Assembly: GCF_017939705.1 (NCBI RefSeq)
Contig: NZ_JAGKSQ010000002.1
Span: 186,001 to 250,000 of the forward strand
DNA length: 64,000 nucleotides
Direction: 5' to 3'
Source: Halalkalibacter suaedae
Lineage (GTDB): Bacteria > Bacillota > Bacilli > Bacillales > Bacillaceae_D
The notes under the pieces were generated by a model. That model had not been told where the DNA came from. It was given only the letters and a program-made list of their open reading frames with translations, and made no database searches. Of the stretch, positions 28,049 to 37,740 are shown one piece after another; positions within the stretch are counted from its first letter, which is position 1; the number at the start of each line of letters is the position of its first letter. The translations under genes were made by a program, and so were the position numbers.

Positions 28049-28879
28049 ATGCAATACGGAATTCCTGAGATTTTTGAATATGAAGCAGAAGGTGTAGTGC
28101 GAGATCTTTACCGTGACATTAAGTATGTGTTAAAAGTGCCGATCGTTAATTTTATTTTTCGGGCCCTTGCTAACTATCCAGATTTTCTAATGATTGGTTG
28201 GGAACAGGTTAGAGCAAATATGCTATCAATTAATAGTGAGTCAGCGGCAACACAATTAAGGTTTCCTGACCTTACAGCAGCAAATGCATATAATCAATTT
28301 AGGGAATTCTATGATGAAAATACCCTTAATCAAATTAAAAATATTATTAAAACGTTTCAGTATGTTAATCCGAAGTTATTACTTATTGCTAGTGCCTGGT
28401 CAGAAAGCTTAGGAAACCGTCCTATTGTATCAGGTATGAAAGATCATGGAACCATTAAACCTGGGGTTCTTGATATGCTTCCTCAAATTAACCTCATCCA
28501 TATTCCCCATGCCTCTTGCTATGTTCAACAGCTATTGCAAGACATAGCAAAGCATCATCAATCATTTGATGTGGCTAGTGACTATAGAGCTCTAGCTAAT
28601 TTCCCGGATTTTTTGACACTATCATGGAGTTATTTAAAACCATATCTTGATACAGATGAATACACGGTTATGTCAGGAAGATTATTGAAACAGAGTATTA
28701 CATTAGCACATGAGAATATGCCGTATCCAGTAACATTAAACACAGATCAGCTTTCAACAATCTATTCACCCGCTGAGATTTCAGGAATTATGGGATTGGT
28801 ACTATTATTTCAAAGGTTTTTACCTGGATTAATTGTAGAAGTCGAATATATGAGAAGATTAATAGAAAAGCCTCTTTAA
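28049..28879 (+). CDS. DehI-family protein (haloacid dehalogenase type I-like)
   Basis: A 276-residue protein made of two related halves: FRALANYPDFLMIGWEQVRAN in the first and YRALANFPDFLTLSWSYLKP in the second, the internal repeat of the DehI (halocarboxylic acid dehydrogenase) family. Characterised DehI enzymes hydrolyse 2-haloacids using a catalytic Asp; many Bacillus homologues have no tested substrate. A good ribosome site precedes the ATG. It is a single gene, so its physiological role is not indicated by context. Confidence 0.8.
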   Translation: MQYGIPEIFEYEAEGVVRDLYRDIKYVLKVPIVNFIFRALANYPDFLMIGWEQVRANMLSINSESAATQLRFPDLTAANAYNQFREFYDENTLNQIKNIIKTFQYVNPKLLLIASAWSESLGNRPIVSGMKDHGTIKPGVLDMLPQINLIHIPHASCYVQQLLQDIAKHHQSFDVASDYRALANFPDFLTLSWSYLKPYLDTDEYTVMSGRLLKQSITLAHENMPYPVTLNTDQLSTIYSPAEISGIMGLVLLFQRFLPGLIVEVEYMRRLIEKPL

Positions 28880-29041
28880 CAAAAAATGAAGATCTTTAGC
28901 TATTGATTTTTGCAAAATACTAGTTAAATCATATGGACACCGAGTTAATTTTCTTGATTAAATGAAATTTAAGTGATAAGATTCGATTAATTAAGGGGCA
29001 ATTTTTAACAAGTCTTTGTGAAAATGTCCCAACAATTAAAT

Positions 29042-29183
29042 ATCCTTCGGGGCCGGGTGGAAATCCCGACCGGCGGTGATGAGGTTATAATGACTTCAAA
29101 GTCCGTGACCCTCTTCTAGTAATAGGGGAGGCTGACCTGGTGCAACTCCAGGACCGACAGTGAAAGTCTGGATGGGAGAAGGA
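29042..29183 (+). promoter_or_regulatory. FMN riboswitch (RFN element)
   Basis: All RFN-element hallmarks are present in order: CTTCGGGGCCGGGTGGAAAT, CCGACCGGCGGTGATGAG, GTCCGTGACCC, GGAGGCTGACCTGGTG, ACTCCAGGACCGACAGT and GAAAGTCTGGATGGGAGAAG. It binds FMN and shuts off the riboflavin operon downstream through the terminator at 29302-29337. The gap from 28880 to 29356 holds otherwise only linker sequence and a small AACGTCT/AGACGTT hairpin (29263-29279). Confidence 0.97.
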
Positions 29184-29301
29184 AAGAAAGACAGTAAAGG
29201 TGGATCTTTTTAAAAAATCCCCTTGAATAAAAGGGAGTAGTCTGCCGTTTTGTTAGCTGTTTAACGTCTAATAGACGTTTATTTCGTGATCTCTACATAT
29301 C

Positions 29302-29337
29302 AAAGGCCCTTGCGTAATGCTTGGGGCCTTTTTCTTT
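29302..29337 (+). terminator. Terminator of the FMN riboswitch
   Basis: AAAGGCCC (29302-29309) pairs with GGGCCTTT (29324-29331) and a T-rich run follows, 20 bases before ribD. It is the expression platform of the RFN element. Confidence 0.85.
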
Positions 29338-29356
29338 TTGATTGGAGCGGATAACA

Positions 29357-30442
29357 ATGAATGATATTGAGTATATGTCACTTGCCTTGAAGCTTGCTGA
29401 AAGTACTAGAGGTCAAACCTCGCCGAATCCAATGGTCGGATCTGTTGTCGTCAATAATGGTGCAATTGTTGGTATGGGTGCCCACCTAAAAGCGGGCGAA
29501 GGTCACGCAGAGGTTCATGCCTTAACAATGGCTGGTGATAAAGCAAAGGGTGGAACGATTTATGTGACGTTAGAACCATGTAGTCATTTTGGTAAAACCC
29601 CACCTTGTGCTGACTTAATCATTGAACATGGTCTGAAGCGAGTTGTCATTGCCACAGTAGATTCTAATCCTGCAGTCTCAGGTCGCGGCATTGAAAAGCT
29701 GAAAAAAGCTGGTATTGAAGTAGTTACCGGTGTGTGTAAAAAGGAATCTGATCAATTAAATGAAGCCTTTTTCCATTTCATAAAGAACGAGACCCCTTTT
29801 GTAACATTGAAGTCAGCTACAACACTAGATGGAAAAATAGCAACTACATCAGGACAAAGCAAATGGATTACTGGAGAGGAAGCTCGTCTAGATGCTCATA
29901 CATATAGACACTCCCATGATGCCATTCTAGTAGGTATTGGAACCGTGTTAGCAGATAACCCATCGTTAACAACAAGGCTACCTCAAGGTGGAATCAATCC
30001 AGTACGAGTCTTGCTGGACAGATCACTTCGTATTCCTATTACGTCTAAGCTTGTCCAAGATAAAGAAGCACCGACCTGGATCTTTACGACAGAGCAAGGA
30101 TCTAATGAAAAAAAGTTGGAGCTAGAAGAATTAGGGATGGTCATTATCACTTTAGCTAATTTCTCGATTCAATCTGTTTTAAAAGAGCTAGGAAAACGAG
30201 GAATTATGTCTGTTTTCGTAGAAGGTGGAGCTCAAATTAGTGGTAGTTTCTTGAAAGAAAAAGCTGTAAACCAAGTGATCACCTATATTGCTCCAAAGCT
30301 GTTCGGTGGTCAGGCTGCTCCTACTGCTTTTGGTGGAGAAGGAGTGCGTAAGGTGGAGGATGCTCTAGAGCTTGAGATAGTAAGTGTCGCAACAATTGGT
30401 AAAGATATAAAAATTGTATCGTATCCAAAGGAGGGGAAGTAG
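29357..30442 (+). CDS. ribD: Bifunctional riboflavin deaminase/reductase RibD
   Basis: Carries out the second and third steps of riboflavin synthesis: deamination of the pyrimidine, then reduction of the ribosyl side chain. About 361 residues. The N-terminal deaminase has the zinc motif HAEVHAL and PCSHFGKTPPC; the C-terminal reductase has TLDGKIAT and VEGGAQISGSFL. ATG 29357 is chosen because GGAG lies at 29345-29348; a TTG at 29342 would precede the site. First gene of ribD-ribE-ribBA-ribH; its stop abuts ribE. Confidence 0.96.
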   Translation: MNDIEYMSLALKLAESTRGQTSPNPMVGSVVVNNGAIVGMGAHLKAGEGHAEVHALTMAGDKAKGGTIYVTLEPCSHFGKTPPCADLIIEHGLKRVVIATVDSNPAVSGRGIEKLKKAGIEVVTGVCKKESDQLNEAFFHFIKNETPFVTLKSATTLDGKIATTSGQSKWITGEEARLDAHTYRHSHDAILVGIGTVLADNPSLTTRLPQGGINPVRVLLDRSLRIPITSKLVQDKEAPTWIFTTEQGSNEKKLELEELGMVIITLANFSIQSVLKELGKRGIMSVFVEGGAQISGSFLKEKAVNQVITYIAPKLFGGQAAPTAFGGEGVRKVEDALELEIVSVATIGKDIKIVSYPKEGK

Positions 30443-31099
30443 ATGTTTACAGGTATTATTGAAGAGATTGGAACGATCGAAGACGTTCGGCAAACAGGTG
30501 ACGCAATGGTTATGAAAATTAATGCAAAAACGATTCTAACTGACGTCCATTTAGGTGATAGTATTTCGGTGAACGGTGTATGTTTAACGGTTACTGGGTT
30601 TACATCTACTGCTTTCTCCGTAGATATTATGCCTGAGACAGTATATGCAACGAGTCTTAAAGGACTTGGCCGAGGTTCGCACGTGAATTTAGAGCGTGCG
30701 ATGGGGGCGAAAGGGAGATTTGGCGGTCATTTTGTTTCAGGGCATGTTGATGGGATCGGAAGAATCTTATCAAAAAAGCCGGAGCACAATGCCGTCTATT
30801 ATCGAATTGGTGTCGAACCCTCTCTGCGTCATTACATGATTGAAAAAGGATCTGTTTCTGTTGATGGCACAAGTTTAACAATCTTTGCTGTGGATGAAGA
30901 AAGTTTTACCATTTCGATCATTCCTCATACGTTAACTGAAACCATTATTGGTTCTAAGGGCACAGGAGATATCGTTAACATTGAATGTGATATGGTTGGG
31001 AAATATATTGAACAATTTATTTCACGTCGTTTTGATTCAAAGGAAAATAAGAATGCATCCTTATCTGCAAGCTTTCTTGAGGAGCATGGCTATAAATAA
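30443..31099 (+). CDS. ribE: Riboflavin synthase alpha subunit
   Basis: Dismutates two 6,7-dimethyl-8-ribityllumazine molecules to riboflavin. 218 residues with two tandem lumazine-binding barrels: MFTGIIEEIG at the start and a second copy beginning near GGHFVSGHVDGIG; both halves show the SVDG/SVNG type strands (ISVNGVCLTV, VSVDGTSLTI). Coupled directly to ribD with no gap. Confidence 0.96.
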   Translation: MFTGIIEEIGTIEDVRQTGDAMVMKINAKTILTDVHLGDSISVNGVCLTVTGFTSTAFSVDIMPETVYATSLKGLGRGSHVNLERAMGAKGRFGGHFVSGHVDGIGRILSKKPEHNAVYYRIGVEPSLRHYMIEKGSVSVDGTSLTIFAVDEESFTISIIPHTLTETIIGSKGTGDIVNIECDMVGKYIEQFISRRFDSKENKNASLSASFLEEHGYK

Positions 31100-31119
31100 A
31101 TTGATTAGGTGGTGAAGAG

Positions 31120-32343
31120 ATGGAGAAAGATCAAAAAGGTATATTTGATCCAATAGAAGATGCAATTAAGGAGTTAATGGAAGGGAAGGTCGTCATCGTA
31201 TGTGATGATGAGGATCGTGAAAACGAAGGAGATTTTATTGCGGTTTCGGAACTAACAACACCAGAGGTAATTAATTTCATGGTTACGCATGGTCGCGGAC
31301 TTGTGTGTGTCCCGATTACTGAAGAGCGTGCAATTGAACTTGATCTAATGGCGATGGTTGATTATAATACTGATTCGCATGGGACAGCATTTACGGTTAG
31401 TGTTGACCATCATACATCAACAACAGGAATTTCAGCGCAAGAGCGTGCAACAACAGTTCGGGCATTAGTTGATGAGAAGGCTCAAAAACAGCATTTCAAA
31501 AGACCAGGACATATTTTCCCGCTTGTTGCAAAAAAAGGTGGAGTGCTTCGTCGTGCTGGTCACACTGAGGCTGCTGTTGACCTAGCTCGGTTAGCAGGCT
31601 CGAAACCATCAGGTGTCATTTGTGAGATTATGAATGCGGATGGAACTATGGCTCGAGTGCCAGAACTTAGAAAGATTGCTGATGAACATAATCTTAAGAT
31701 GATCACGATTAAAGACCTAATTCGTTATCGTACTCGTAAGGATAAATTAGTTAAAAAGGAAATTGAGATCAAGCTCCCGACTGATTTTGGCGACTTCAAG
31801 GCAATTGGTTATACAGATATTTTGGAAGGGAAAGAAAGTGTTGCTTTAATGAAAGGGGATGTTGTTGAAGGTGAACCTACTCTTGTTCGTGTTCACTCTG
31901 AATGCTTAACAGGTGATGTGTTCGGTTCTCACCGCTGTGATTGTGGTCCGCAACTCCATGCAGCACTTGCCCAGATCGAAAAAGAAGGAAATGGAATTTT
32001 ACTTTATATGCGTCAAGAAGGCCGTGGGATCGGGCTGATGAATAAGCTAAAAGCTTATAAATTGCAAGAAGAAGGCTATGATACAGTAGAGGCAAATGAA
32101 AAATTAGGGTTTGCTGCTGATTTAAGAGATTATGGCATTGGTGCACAAATTTTACGTGATCTTGGCGTTCAAAAAATGCGACTCCTAACAAATAATCCTC
32201 GTAAGATTACTGGATTATCAGGTTATGATCTTGAGATTGTTGAACGTGTGCCTTTACAATTACCGCATAACGATGATAATGAAAAATACTTAAAAACAAA
32301 ATCTGCAAAGCTTGGTCATATGCTTCACTTTAAAGGTGAGTAA
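31120..32343 (+). CDS. ribBA: Bifunctional DHBP synthase / GTP cyclohydrolase II
   Basis: Supplies both riboflavin precursors. Residues about 1-205 are 3,4-dihydroxy-2-butanone 4-phosphate synthase ([31 protein letters not shown]). Residues about 206-407 are GTP cyclohydrolase II, with the zinc site [18 protein letters not shown] and [12 protein letters not shown]. 407 residues is normal for the fusion. Third gene of the operon; AGGTGG precedes the ATG. Confidence 0.97.
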   Translation: MEKDQKGIFDPIEDAIKELMEGKVVIVCDDEDRENEGDFIAVSELTTPEVINFMVTHGRGLVCVPITEERAIELDLMAMVDYNTDSHGTAFTVSVDHHTSTTGISAQERATTVRALVDEKAQKQHFKRPGHIFPLVAKKGGVLRRAGHTEAAVDLARLAGSKPSGVICEIMNADGTMARVPELRKIADEHNLKMITIKDLIRYRTRKDKLVKKEIEIKLPTDFGDFKAIGYTDILEGKESVALMKGDVVEGEPTLVRVHSECLTGDVFGSHRCDCGPQLHAALAQIEKEGNGILLYMRQEGRGIGLMNKLKAYKLQEEGYDTVEANEKLGFAADLRDYGIGAQILRDLGVQKMRLLTNNPRKITGLSGYDLEIVERVPLQLPHNDDNEKYLKTKSAKLGHMLHFKGE

Positions 32344-32372
32344 TAAGAGAGAATCTAAGGAGGAATTATAGT

Positions 32373-32843
32373 ATGGGACAGGTATTCGAAGGACATTTAG
32401 TAGCAACTGGGTTAAAGGTAGGTATAGTGGTAGGACGATTTAATGAATTTATTACGAGTAAGCTTCTAGGTGGAGCGGAAGACGCTCTAAAACGCCATGG
32501 CATGAACGAAGCTGATATTGATGTGGCATGGGTACCGGGGGCATTTGAAATTCCTTTTGCTGCAAAGAAGATGTTAGATACAGGTAAATACGATGCTGTC
32601 ATTACACTAGGAACAGTAATTAGAGGGGCAACTCCTCATTTTGATTTTGTTTGTAATGAGGTAGCAAAGGGTGTTGGTGCACTTGCTCTTTCTTCTGGTA
32701 AGCCAGTGATTTTTGGAGTACTTACAACAGATACGATTGAACAGGCTGTTGAACGCGCTGGAACAAAAGCAGGTAACAAAGGTTGGGATGCTGCAACAGC
32801 TGCTATCGAAATGGCCAATCTTGGGCGTAGTTTTGAAAAGTAA
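32373..32843 (+). CDS. ribH: 6,7-dimethyl-8-ribityllumazine synthase
   Basis: Condenses the two precursors to lumazine. 156 residues; signatures [50 protein letters not shown] and the catalytic-region His in that last motif. RibH forms 60-mer capsids around RibE in bacilli. AAGGAGG ribosome site; a strong terminator closes the operon before ribT. Confidence 0.97.
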   Translation: MGQVFEGHLVATGLKVGIVVGRFNEFITSKLLGGAEDALKRHGMNEADIDVAWVPGAFEIPFAAKKMLDTGKYDAVITLGTVIRGATPHFDFVCNEVAKGVGALALSSGKPVIFGVLTTDTIEQAVERAGTKAGNKGWDAATAAIEMANLGRSFEK

Positions 32844-32858
32844 GCTCGACATTATCTG

Positions 32859-32903
32859 AAAAAGTGATTACGAAGATCATTGATCTTTGTAATCACTTTT
32901 TTC
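32859..32903 (+). terminator. Terminator of the rib operon
   Basis: A long stem, AAAAGTGATTACGAAGATCA with its complement at 32881 onward (one mismatch or G-U), is followed by TTTTTT. Confidence 0.9.
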
Positions 32904-33064
32904 TTTGAACAATTCAAATAAGAATCTGCATAATATGTAATTAAGATGTAATAAAGTAAAAATGACAAAAAAAGAAGGATTCAATTAAATTATGTTAAAA
33001 TAGTGGTAAATAAGGTGATTGATATTACTTCTTTTTTTAGAAGTTTAGGATGTGAGAGGTTATC

Positions 33065-33424
33065 ATGCTAATACCATATAAGAATAGTAATCAGAAGATT
33101 GCGATGGGCTTATTATCGTTGATGCCGAAAGAAAAGGATTTAACAGTCTTACAGGAAACAATCGCACGGTATGAAACAGACCCAGATTGGAAGCTCTATC
33201 TATGGAAAGAAGTAGACTTTGTTGGTGTCATTGGTGTAAACATTGAAGCAGGCGAAGCAAAACTACAACATGTTTGTGTTAATCCTTCTTTTAGAAAAGA
33301 GGGTATTGGCAAGAAAATGCTTGATCAACTGAAGCTAACCTTACCTTGTGAATTGAAACCGACGAAAGCTACAGAAAACTTTTTACTTGCATGTGGAGAA
33401 GCTGAAGAAGAGAAGAGCGATTAA
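33065..33424 (+). CDS. ribT: RibT, GNAT-family acetyltransferase-like protein
   Basis: A 119-residue GNAT-fold protein with the acetyl-CoA-binding segment RKEGIGKKMLDQL preceded by LQHVCVNPSF. Position after ribH and length match RibT of B. subtilis, the last gene of the rib region, whose substrate is unclear. Here it is separated from ribH by a terminator and so may have its own promoter. Its last codons lie inside a perfect palindrome shared with the opposing gene. Confidence 0.88.
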   Translation: MLIPYKNSNQKIAMGLLSLMPKEKDLTVLQETIARYETDPDWKLYLWKEVDFVGVIGVNIEAGEAKLQHVCVNPSFRKEGIGKKMLDQLKLTLPCELKPTKATENFLLACGEAEEEKSD

Positions 33425-33443
33425 TCGCTCTTCTCTTCTTTTT
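33405..33443. terminator. 36-bp perfect palindrome, bidirectional terminator with both stop codons
   Basis: Positions 33405-33440 are perfectly self-complementary about the centre 33422/33423, giving a hairpin with up to 16 pairs and a TTAA loop. Both convergent genes (ribT and ypuF) end in it: their stop codons overlap in the loop and each product ends in EEKSD. Confidence 0.9.
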
Positions 33444-33945
33444 GTTGCTTGCGAATAAGAATTTGATTAAACCGCTCCTGGATGACTTCAGTGCGATCTC
33501 TTTTTATATGTTTATGCAAGATCTCATCAGGTACTTTTTTGACGGAATCGTCCCACTCTAGCCCTAATTGCCTGCAACGCCTTTTACATTCTTGTACTAG
33601 CTCATCATTCATTGGTAAGCGAATATCATCATAAAATTGATTTATTTGTTGAAGTGTCTTTAATTGCTGTATAAGGATCTGAACATTGAGCCCGAGCGTA
33701 GTTATTTCAATAGAATACCTCTCAATGATCATTGAAGCTTTTTGGTACATCCGTTTGGCACCTTGAATGTTACCTCTTCGATGATGGTATAACCCCACTG
33801 CAATTTGAATGAGGCCGACCCAATGCCTTTTTCTAGCATGACGGGGTTGATCTTTCCAATATTCCTCTAAAACTTCGTGGCATTCAAAATAATCACGTTG
33901 AACATGAAAGTAAATTAAATAATCTAGATAAGATTTAGGATACAT
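33421..33945 (-). CDS. ypuF: DUF309 protein YpuF
   Basis: A 174-residue helical protein of the DUF309 family: YFECHEVLEEYWKDQP and WVGLIQIAVGLYHHRRGN hold the conserved His-Glu pairs. It sits between ribT and scpA as in B. subtilis, where YpuF has this fold and unknown function. It is encoded on the opposite strand, with AAAGGAG before the ATG. Its 3' end shares the palindromic terminator with ribT. Confidence 0.88.
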   Translation of the reverse strand: MYPKSYLDYLIYFHVQRDYFECHEVLEEYWKDQPRHARKRHWVGLIQIAVGLYHHRRGNIQGAKRMYQKASMIIERYSIEITTLGLNVQILIQQLKTLQQINQFYDDIRLPMNDELVQECKRRCRQLGLEWDDSVKKVPDEILHKHIKRDRTEVIQERFNQILIRKQQKEEKSD

Positions 33946-34095
33946 AGAGAACTCCTTTTTTTAGTCTCAGTACGTAGTCTACCACATCTTTCTAGTTTCT
34001 ACCTTAATTTTAGAGACGAAGACACGTTCCCCTAAAGGAGAGATTGTGGTATAATCTCATCTAGCGTACATACTAAATAAGCTAGTGGTGGTCGT

Positions 34096-34857
34096 ATGAA
34101 TCCTTATAATGTTAAACTAGACACGTTCGAAGGTCCGCTTGATCTGTTATTACACTTGATTAATCAAGCTGAAGTTGATATTTATGATATACCTGTTGCG
34201 GTTATTACTGATCAATATTTAACATATGTTCATGCAATGCAGGAACTTGAGCTTGATATTGCAAGTGAATATTTAGTTATGGCGGCAACATTACTGGCAA
34301 TAAAAAGCCAGATGCTCTTGCCGAAGCCGGAGGAATTGTTTGAGGATGAATGGTCGATTGAAGATGAAGAAGATCCTCGTGAAGAATTAATGTTTCGGTT
34401 AATTGAATATAGACAGTACAAGGAAGCTGCATCTGAGTTAAAAGAAAAGGAAGCTGAGCGTAGTTTAGTCCATACTCGGTCTCCGGAAGATCTTGATCCC
34501 TATATTACAGATGAGGAACGAAGAGATTTAGCCATACAAGGGGTCTCCCTATTTGATATGCTAAGTGCCTATCAAAAATTAATTAAAAGAAAAGAACTGA
34601 AAGCACCTCGAACGAAAACGGTGAAAAGTCAAGAGTATTCGATTGAGGACAGGATGCAGGAGGTAATCAAACATCTTGATCGCTTAGAAGGTACTTGTCG
34701 TTTTGATGAGTTGTTTACCGTTCAGGAACGCGGACATATTGTCGTCACTTTCTTAGCGATTCTTGAACTAATGAAAACAAAGACGATTCGATGTAACCAG
34801 GATCAAAATTTTTCTGACATCATGATATACAGAACAGAGGGAGGGAGTTTCCATTGA
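34096..34857 (+). CDS. scpA: Segregation and condensation protein A
   Basis: The kleisin subunit that bridges SMC heads in chromosome segregation. 253 residues with the N-terminal signature VKLDTFEGPLDLLLHLI, a central acidic region and a C-terminal winged-helix (GHIVVTFLAILELMK). The 3' end overlaps scpB by 4 bases. The ribosome site is weak. Confidence 0.96.
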   Translation: MNPYNVKLDTFEGPLDLLLHLINQAEVDIYDIPVAVITDQYLTYVHAMQELELDIASEYLVMAATLLAIKSQMLLPKPEELFEDEWSIEDEEDPREELMFRLIEYRQYKEAASELKEKEAERSLVHTRSPEDLDPYITDEERRDLAIQGVSLFDMLSAYQKLIKRKELKAPRTKTVKSQEYSIEDRMQEVIKHLDRLEGTCRFDELFTVQERGHIVVTFLAILELMKTKTIRCNQDQNFSDIMIYRTEGGSFH

Positions 34858-35447
34858 CGATTAATGAGCTCCATGCAGTCATTGAGGGGCTACTTTTCGT
34901 TGTAGGCGACGAGGGTTTGACAATCAAACAGCTTTCCGAAGTGGTAGAGTTAGAGGAAATCACAATAAATGAAGCACTTCATTCACTCATACTTACCTAC
35001 GAGGAATCAAATCGAGGATTGCAAATAGTAGAAATGGCCGGAGCCTTTCGCTTAACAACTAGAGCAGATCACGCTCCATACTTTAAAAAATTAGCGACAT
35101 CACCGATTCATTCAAGCTTGTCTCAGGCGGCCCTTGAAACATTAGCAATCGTTGCATATAAACAGCCAATTACACGAATGGAAGTGGAAGACATTCGTGG
35201 TGTGAAATCTGAGAAATCAATTCAATCATTATCTTCTAAACTTTTAATAAAAGAGGTAGGGCGAGCACAGGGTACAGGTCGTCCAATTCTGTACGGGACA
35301 ACTCCTTTCTTTCTTGATCATTTCGGATTACGTAGCTTAAAAGACTTACCACCACTGCCAGACGAAGTGGATGAGAACTCAATTGAAGATGAGGCAGATT
35401 TGTTTTTCAAGCAATTTGAAGAAACAATCGAAGCAGAGCGGGAGTGA
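34854..35447 (+). CDS. scpB: Segregation and condensation protein B
   Basis: A 197-residue partner of ScpA in the SMC complex, with tandem winged-helix domains: AVIEGLLFVVGDEGL at the start and LETLAIVAYKQPITRMEVEDIRG in the second domain (shown across two segments in the protein). Start is TTG overlapping the scpA stop (TTGA), with GAGGGAGGGA upstream. A terminator overlaps the last codons. Confidence 0.95.
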   Translation: MTINELHAVIEGLLFVVGDEGLTIKQLSEVVELEEITINEALHSLILTYEESNRGLQIVEMAGAFRLTTRADHAPYFKKLATSPIHSSLSQAALETLAIVAYKQPITRMEVEDIRGVKSEKSIQSLSSKLLIKEVGRAQGTGRPILYGTTPFFLDHFGLRSLKDLPPLPDEVDENSIEDEADLFFKQFEETIEAERE

Positions 35448-35464
35448 ATCCTGCTCTTTTTTTG
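35435..35464 (+). terminator. Rho-independent terminator of scpAB
   Basis: AGAGCGGGA (35435-35443) pairs with TCCTGCTCT (35449-35457), 5-base loop, then T run. Confidence 0.85.
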
Positions 35465-35621
35465 TTCGAATAGCTATCAGCTCTTACTGAAATTCAACTA
35501 GTGTAATTTCATGTTAAAGTTATCCTTCAACTTAACTTACTTTATATGGTTTAATAGAAATATATGGAATAAACAGTGTGGATTATGAGATTACTAAAAA
35601 TTAAAAAAGGGTGATAGTTGA

Positions 35622-36566
35622 ATGGAAGGATTTTTTGTCATAGCACTAATAATAATTATTATATTCATTGTCAAGTTGATTGGTAAGCAGGGGAAAAGCA
35701 GGAATAGACAATTAAAAAATGAGTCTATACCCAGTCAAGTCGACATTCAACTCATCGGTAGTACAGAGATGGTTCAATCGCTTGAAACAGCGTTATCAAA
35801 CACATATGTAGAAAATGTAAAAAATCGTTTATTGAGCGAACATCCTAACTGGGCCGATCACGAGGTTGATTGGATGTTTTTCGAATTGAAACGATATTTC
35901 TTAATGAATGGTTTATTAAAATCAGTCCCGATGTTCAGTGAGAAAGTAGATATTATCTGGCATGAAATGCTGATGTTCACAAGAGAATATCAGACGTTTT
36001 CAAATGAATTCTATGGTGAAACCCTACATCATAGGCCAAATCTAGATAGTAAACCAATACCTGAAGAGAGAGCCTTTTTTGATTGGGTATACGTAAGCTT
36101 ATTCGATATACACGATAACAGCAGAGCTATATGGGGGAGTTTTTTTAAGAACCCAATCAAATTGACGGTTCTTGAAGATTTTCAGCACCTTTCAAATGAG
36201 AAATTATTAATGAAATATTTTCGGAATAATGATCAATGGCTAGAGGTTAAGGAACAATTGATTTATAAAATGAAAAACGAAATCAAGCATGCCCAGCGGA
36301 TGAAACTTGGCCAAATGAAGCCTAAAACCAATAGTGATATTAATTCATTCCCGTTTCATGCCTTGCTGAGTGCAGCCGTTTTTTATTCGATGTACGAAAC
36401 GGAAAGTTATCAGGAGGAAATGGGATTATTGATGCCTAAAGAATTTAAAGAACAGCAAGGATCTGGATCATCTTGCTCTGGATTTGCCTGCAGTGCTTCT
36501 TCTGATTCCGATGGAGACTCTGGGGGATCAAGCTGTTCTAGTTGTAGTGGAGGCTGTAGCAGTTAG
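35622..36566 (+). CDS. Membrane-anchored GRDP-like protein with Cys/Ser/Gly-rich tail
   Basis: A 314-residue protein: one N-terminal TM (about residues 3-20), then a soluble domain whose VDIIWHEMLMFTREYQTFSN and GETLHHRP match the WH...Y...H pattern of glycine-rich-domain-like proteins (DUF1399/GRDP-like), then a low-complexity tail of Ser, Gly and Cys ending SSCSSCSGGCSS. Similar Gly/Cys-rich tails occur on bacterial YgcG/TIGR04222-type membrane proteins. The function is unknown. First gene after scpB, where the conserved order breaks. Confidence 0.65.
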   Translation: MEGFFVIALIIIIIFIVKLIGKQGKSRNRQLKNESIPSQVDIQLIGSTEMVQSLETALSNTYVENVKNRLLSEHPNWADHEVDWMFFELKRYFLMNGLLKSVPMFSEKVDIIWHEMLMFTREYQTFSNEFYGETLHHRPNLDSKPIPEERAFFDWVYVSLFDIHDNSRAIWGSFFKNPIKLTVLEDFQHLSNEKLLMKYFRNNDQWLEVKEQLIYKMKNEIKHAQRMKLGQMKPKTNSDINSFPFHALLSAAVFYSMYETESYQEEMGLLMPKEFKEQQGSGSSCSGFACSASSDSDGDSGGSSCSSCSGGCSS

Positions 36567-36608
36567 GAATGGTAAGTAAATAAATCCTAAATAATAACAA
36601 ATCAAATT

Positions 36609-36643
36609 AGAATTCTTTCCTCATAGGAAGAATTCTTTTTTTG
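36609..36643 (+). terminator. Rho-independent terminator
   Basis: AGAATTCTTTCC (36609-36620) pairs with GGAAGAATTCT (36626-36636), followed by TTTTTTT. Confidence 0.85.
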
Positions 36644-36811
36644 TAGATTATAAAGTAACCAATTATTCACAAAGCATGAGAGAATTTATCATGGACAGAC
36701 ATTTGACTATATAGACAGCATAGGATGAAATGTATTCAATCACTCAAGTTAGGCTTACTACCAGAAAGTTTAATTTGAAAATAGGGCGAAATTTGATAGG
36801 GAGGGCTCCAA

Positions 36812-37708
36812 GTGAATTCACATGAAAAAGCAATTTATCAGTGGGTAAATGAGGTAAGAAGTCTTTGGGACAAATATGGTGCAGAAATGAGAACGAGGAC
36901 AAGTGATCGGGAGGTTCAATCGTTTGTTGATTCCCTGAACCAGTTGATTAATAATTTAGAAGATGTCAATACGAAGAAAGATGGAGCACGTTCGGAACAT
37001 TTAGACGAGTTGGCACAAATTGTCTATGAAAAATGGTGTGAGTTAGACAAAGTGCGATCAGATCAATCCGTTACACTTAATCCAGTTCCTATCGGCGGGC
37101 ACACGCTTCCTCCCCTTCCTTATCCTTATGATGCTTTAGAGCCGTATATCGATCGTGAAATTATGCGTTTGCATCATGATAAACATCATCAAAGTTATGT
37201 TGATGGCTTGAATAAAGCAGAAATAGAAATGCAAAAGGCAAGAAAGAAAAGTGATTATAGTTTGATTAAACATTGGGAGAGAGAAGCCGCTTTTAATGGG
37301 GCTGGTCATTATTTGCATACGATATTTTGGAAGATCATGCATCCACAGGGTGGTGGAGAACCAACGGGGGAGCTGGCAACACAAATAAAAAAGGATTTTG
37401 GTAGCTTTAAAAAAATGAAGGAACATTTCTCAAAAGCTGCTGAAAACGTCGAAGCTGTTGGGTGGGCGTTATTAGTCTGGTCACCTCGTTCACATCGTTT
37501 GGAAATTTTGCAAGCGGAAAAGCATCAAAATCTTAGTCAGCAGGATGTGATCCCATTACTTGTACTTGATGTGTGGGAGCATGCGTATTACCTTCAATAT
37601 AAGAATGAGCGTAAACCATACATTGAAAATTGGTGGAATGTTGTGAATTGGCCAGAAGTTGAAGAGCGTTTTCAACAAGCAAGTGTAGTGAGATGGGAGC
37701 CGTTCTAA
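36812..37708 (+). CDS. sodF: Superoxide dismutase (Fe/Mn) with N-terminal extension
   Basis: Converts superoxide to peroxide and oxygen. 298 residues: about 95 N-terminal helical residues not found in classical SodA, then the catalytic domain. Metal-ligand regions are MRLHHDKHHQSYV, GAGHYLHTIFW and VLDVWEHAYYLQY (Asp and His). The layout matches the long SodF of B. subtilis. GTG start with GGGAGGG upstream. It is the last + strand gene before the repeat element. Confidence 0.92.
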   Translation: MNSHEKAIYQWVNEVRSLWDKYGAEMRTRTSDREVQSFVDSLNQLINNLEDVNTKKDGARSEHLDELAQIVYEKWCELDKVRSDQSVTLNPVPIGGHTLPPLPYPYDALEPYIDREIMRLHHDKHHQSYVDGLNKAEIEMQKARKKSDYSLIKHWEREAAFNGAGHYLHTIFWKIMHPQGGGEPTGELATQIKKDFGSFKKMKEHFSKAAENVEAVGWALLVWSPRSHRLEILQAEKHQNLSQQDVIPLLVLDVWEHAYYLQYKNERKPYIENWWNVVNWPEVEERFQQASVVRWEPF

Positions 37709-37740
37709 TAGTACAAAAGTGTTTTTTGAGATACAGAATG

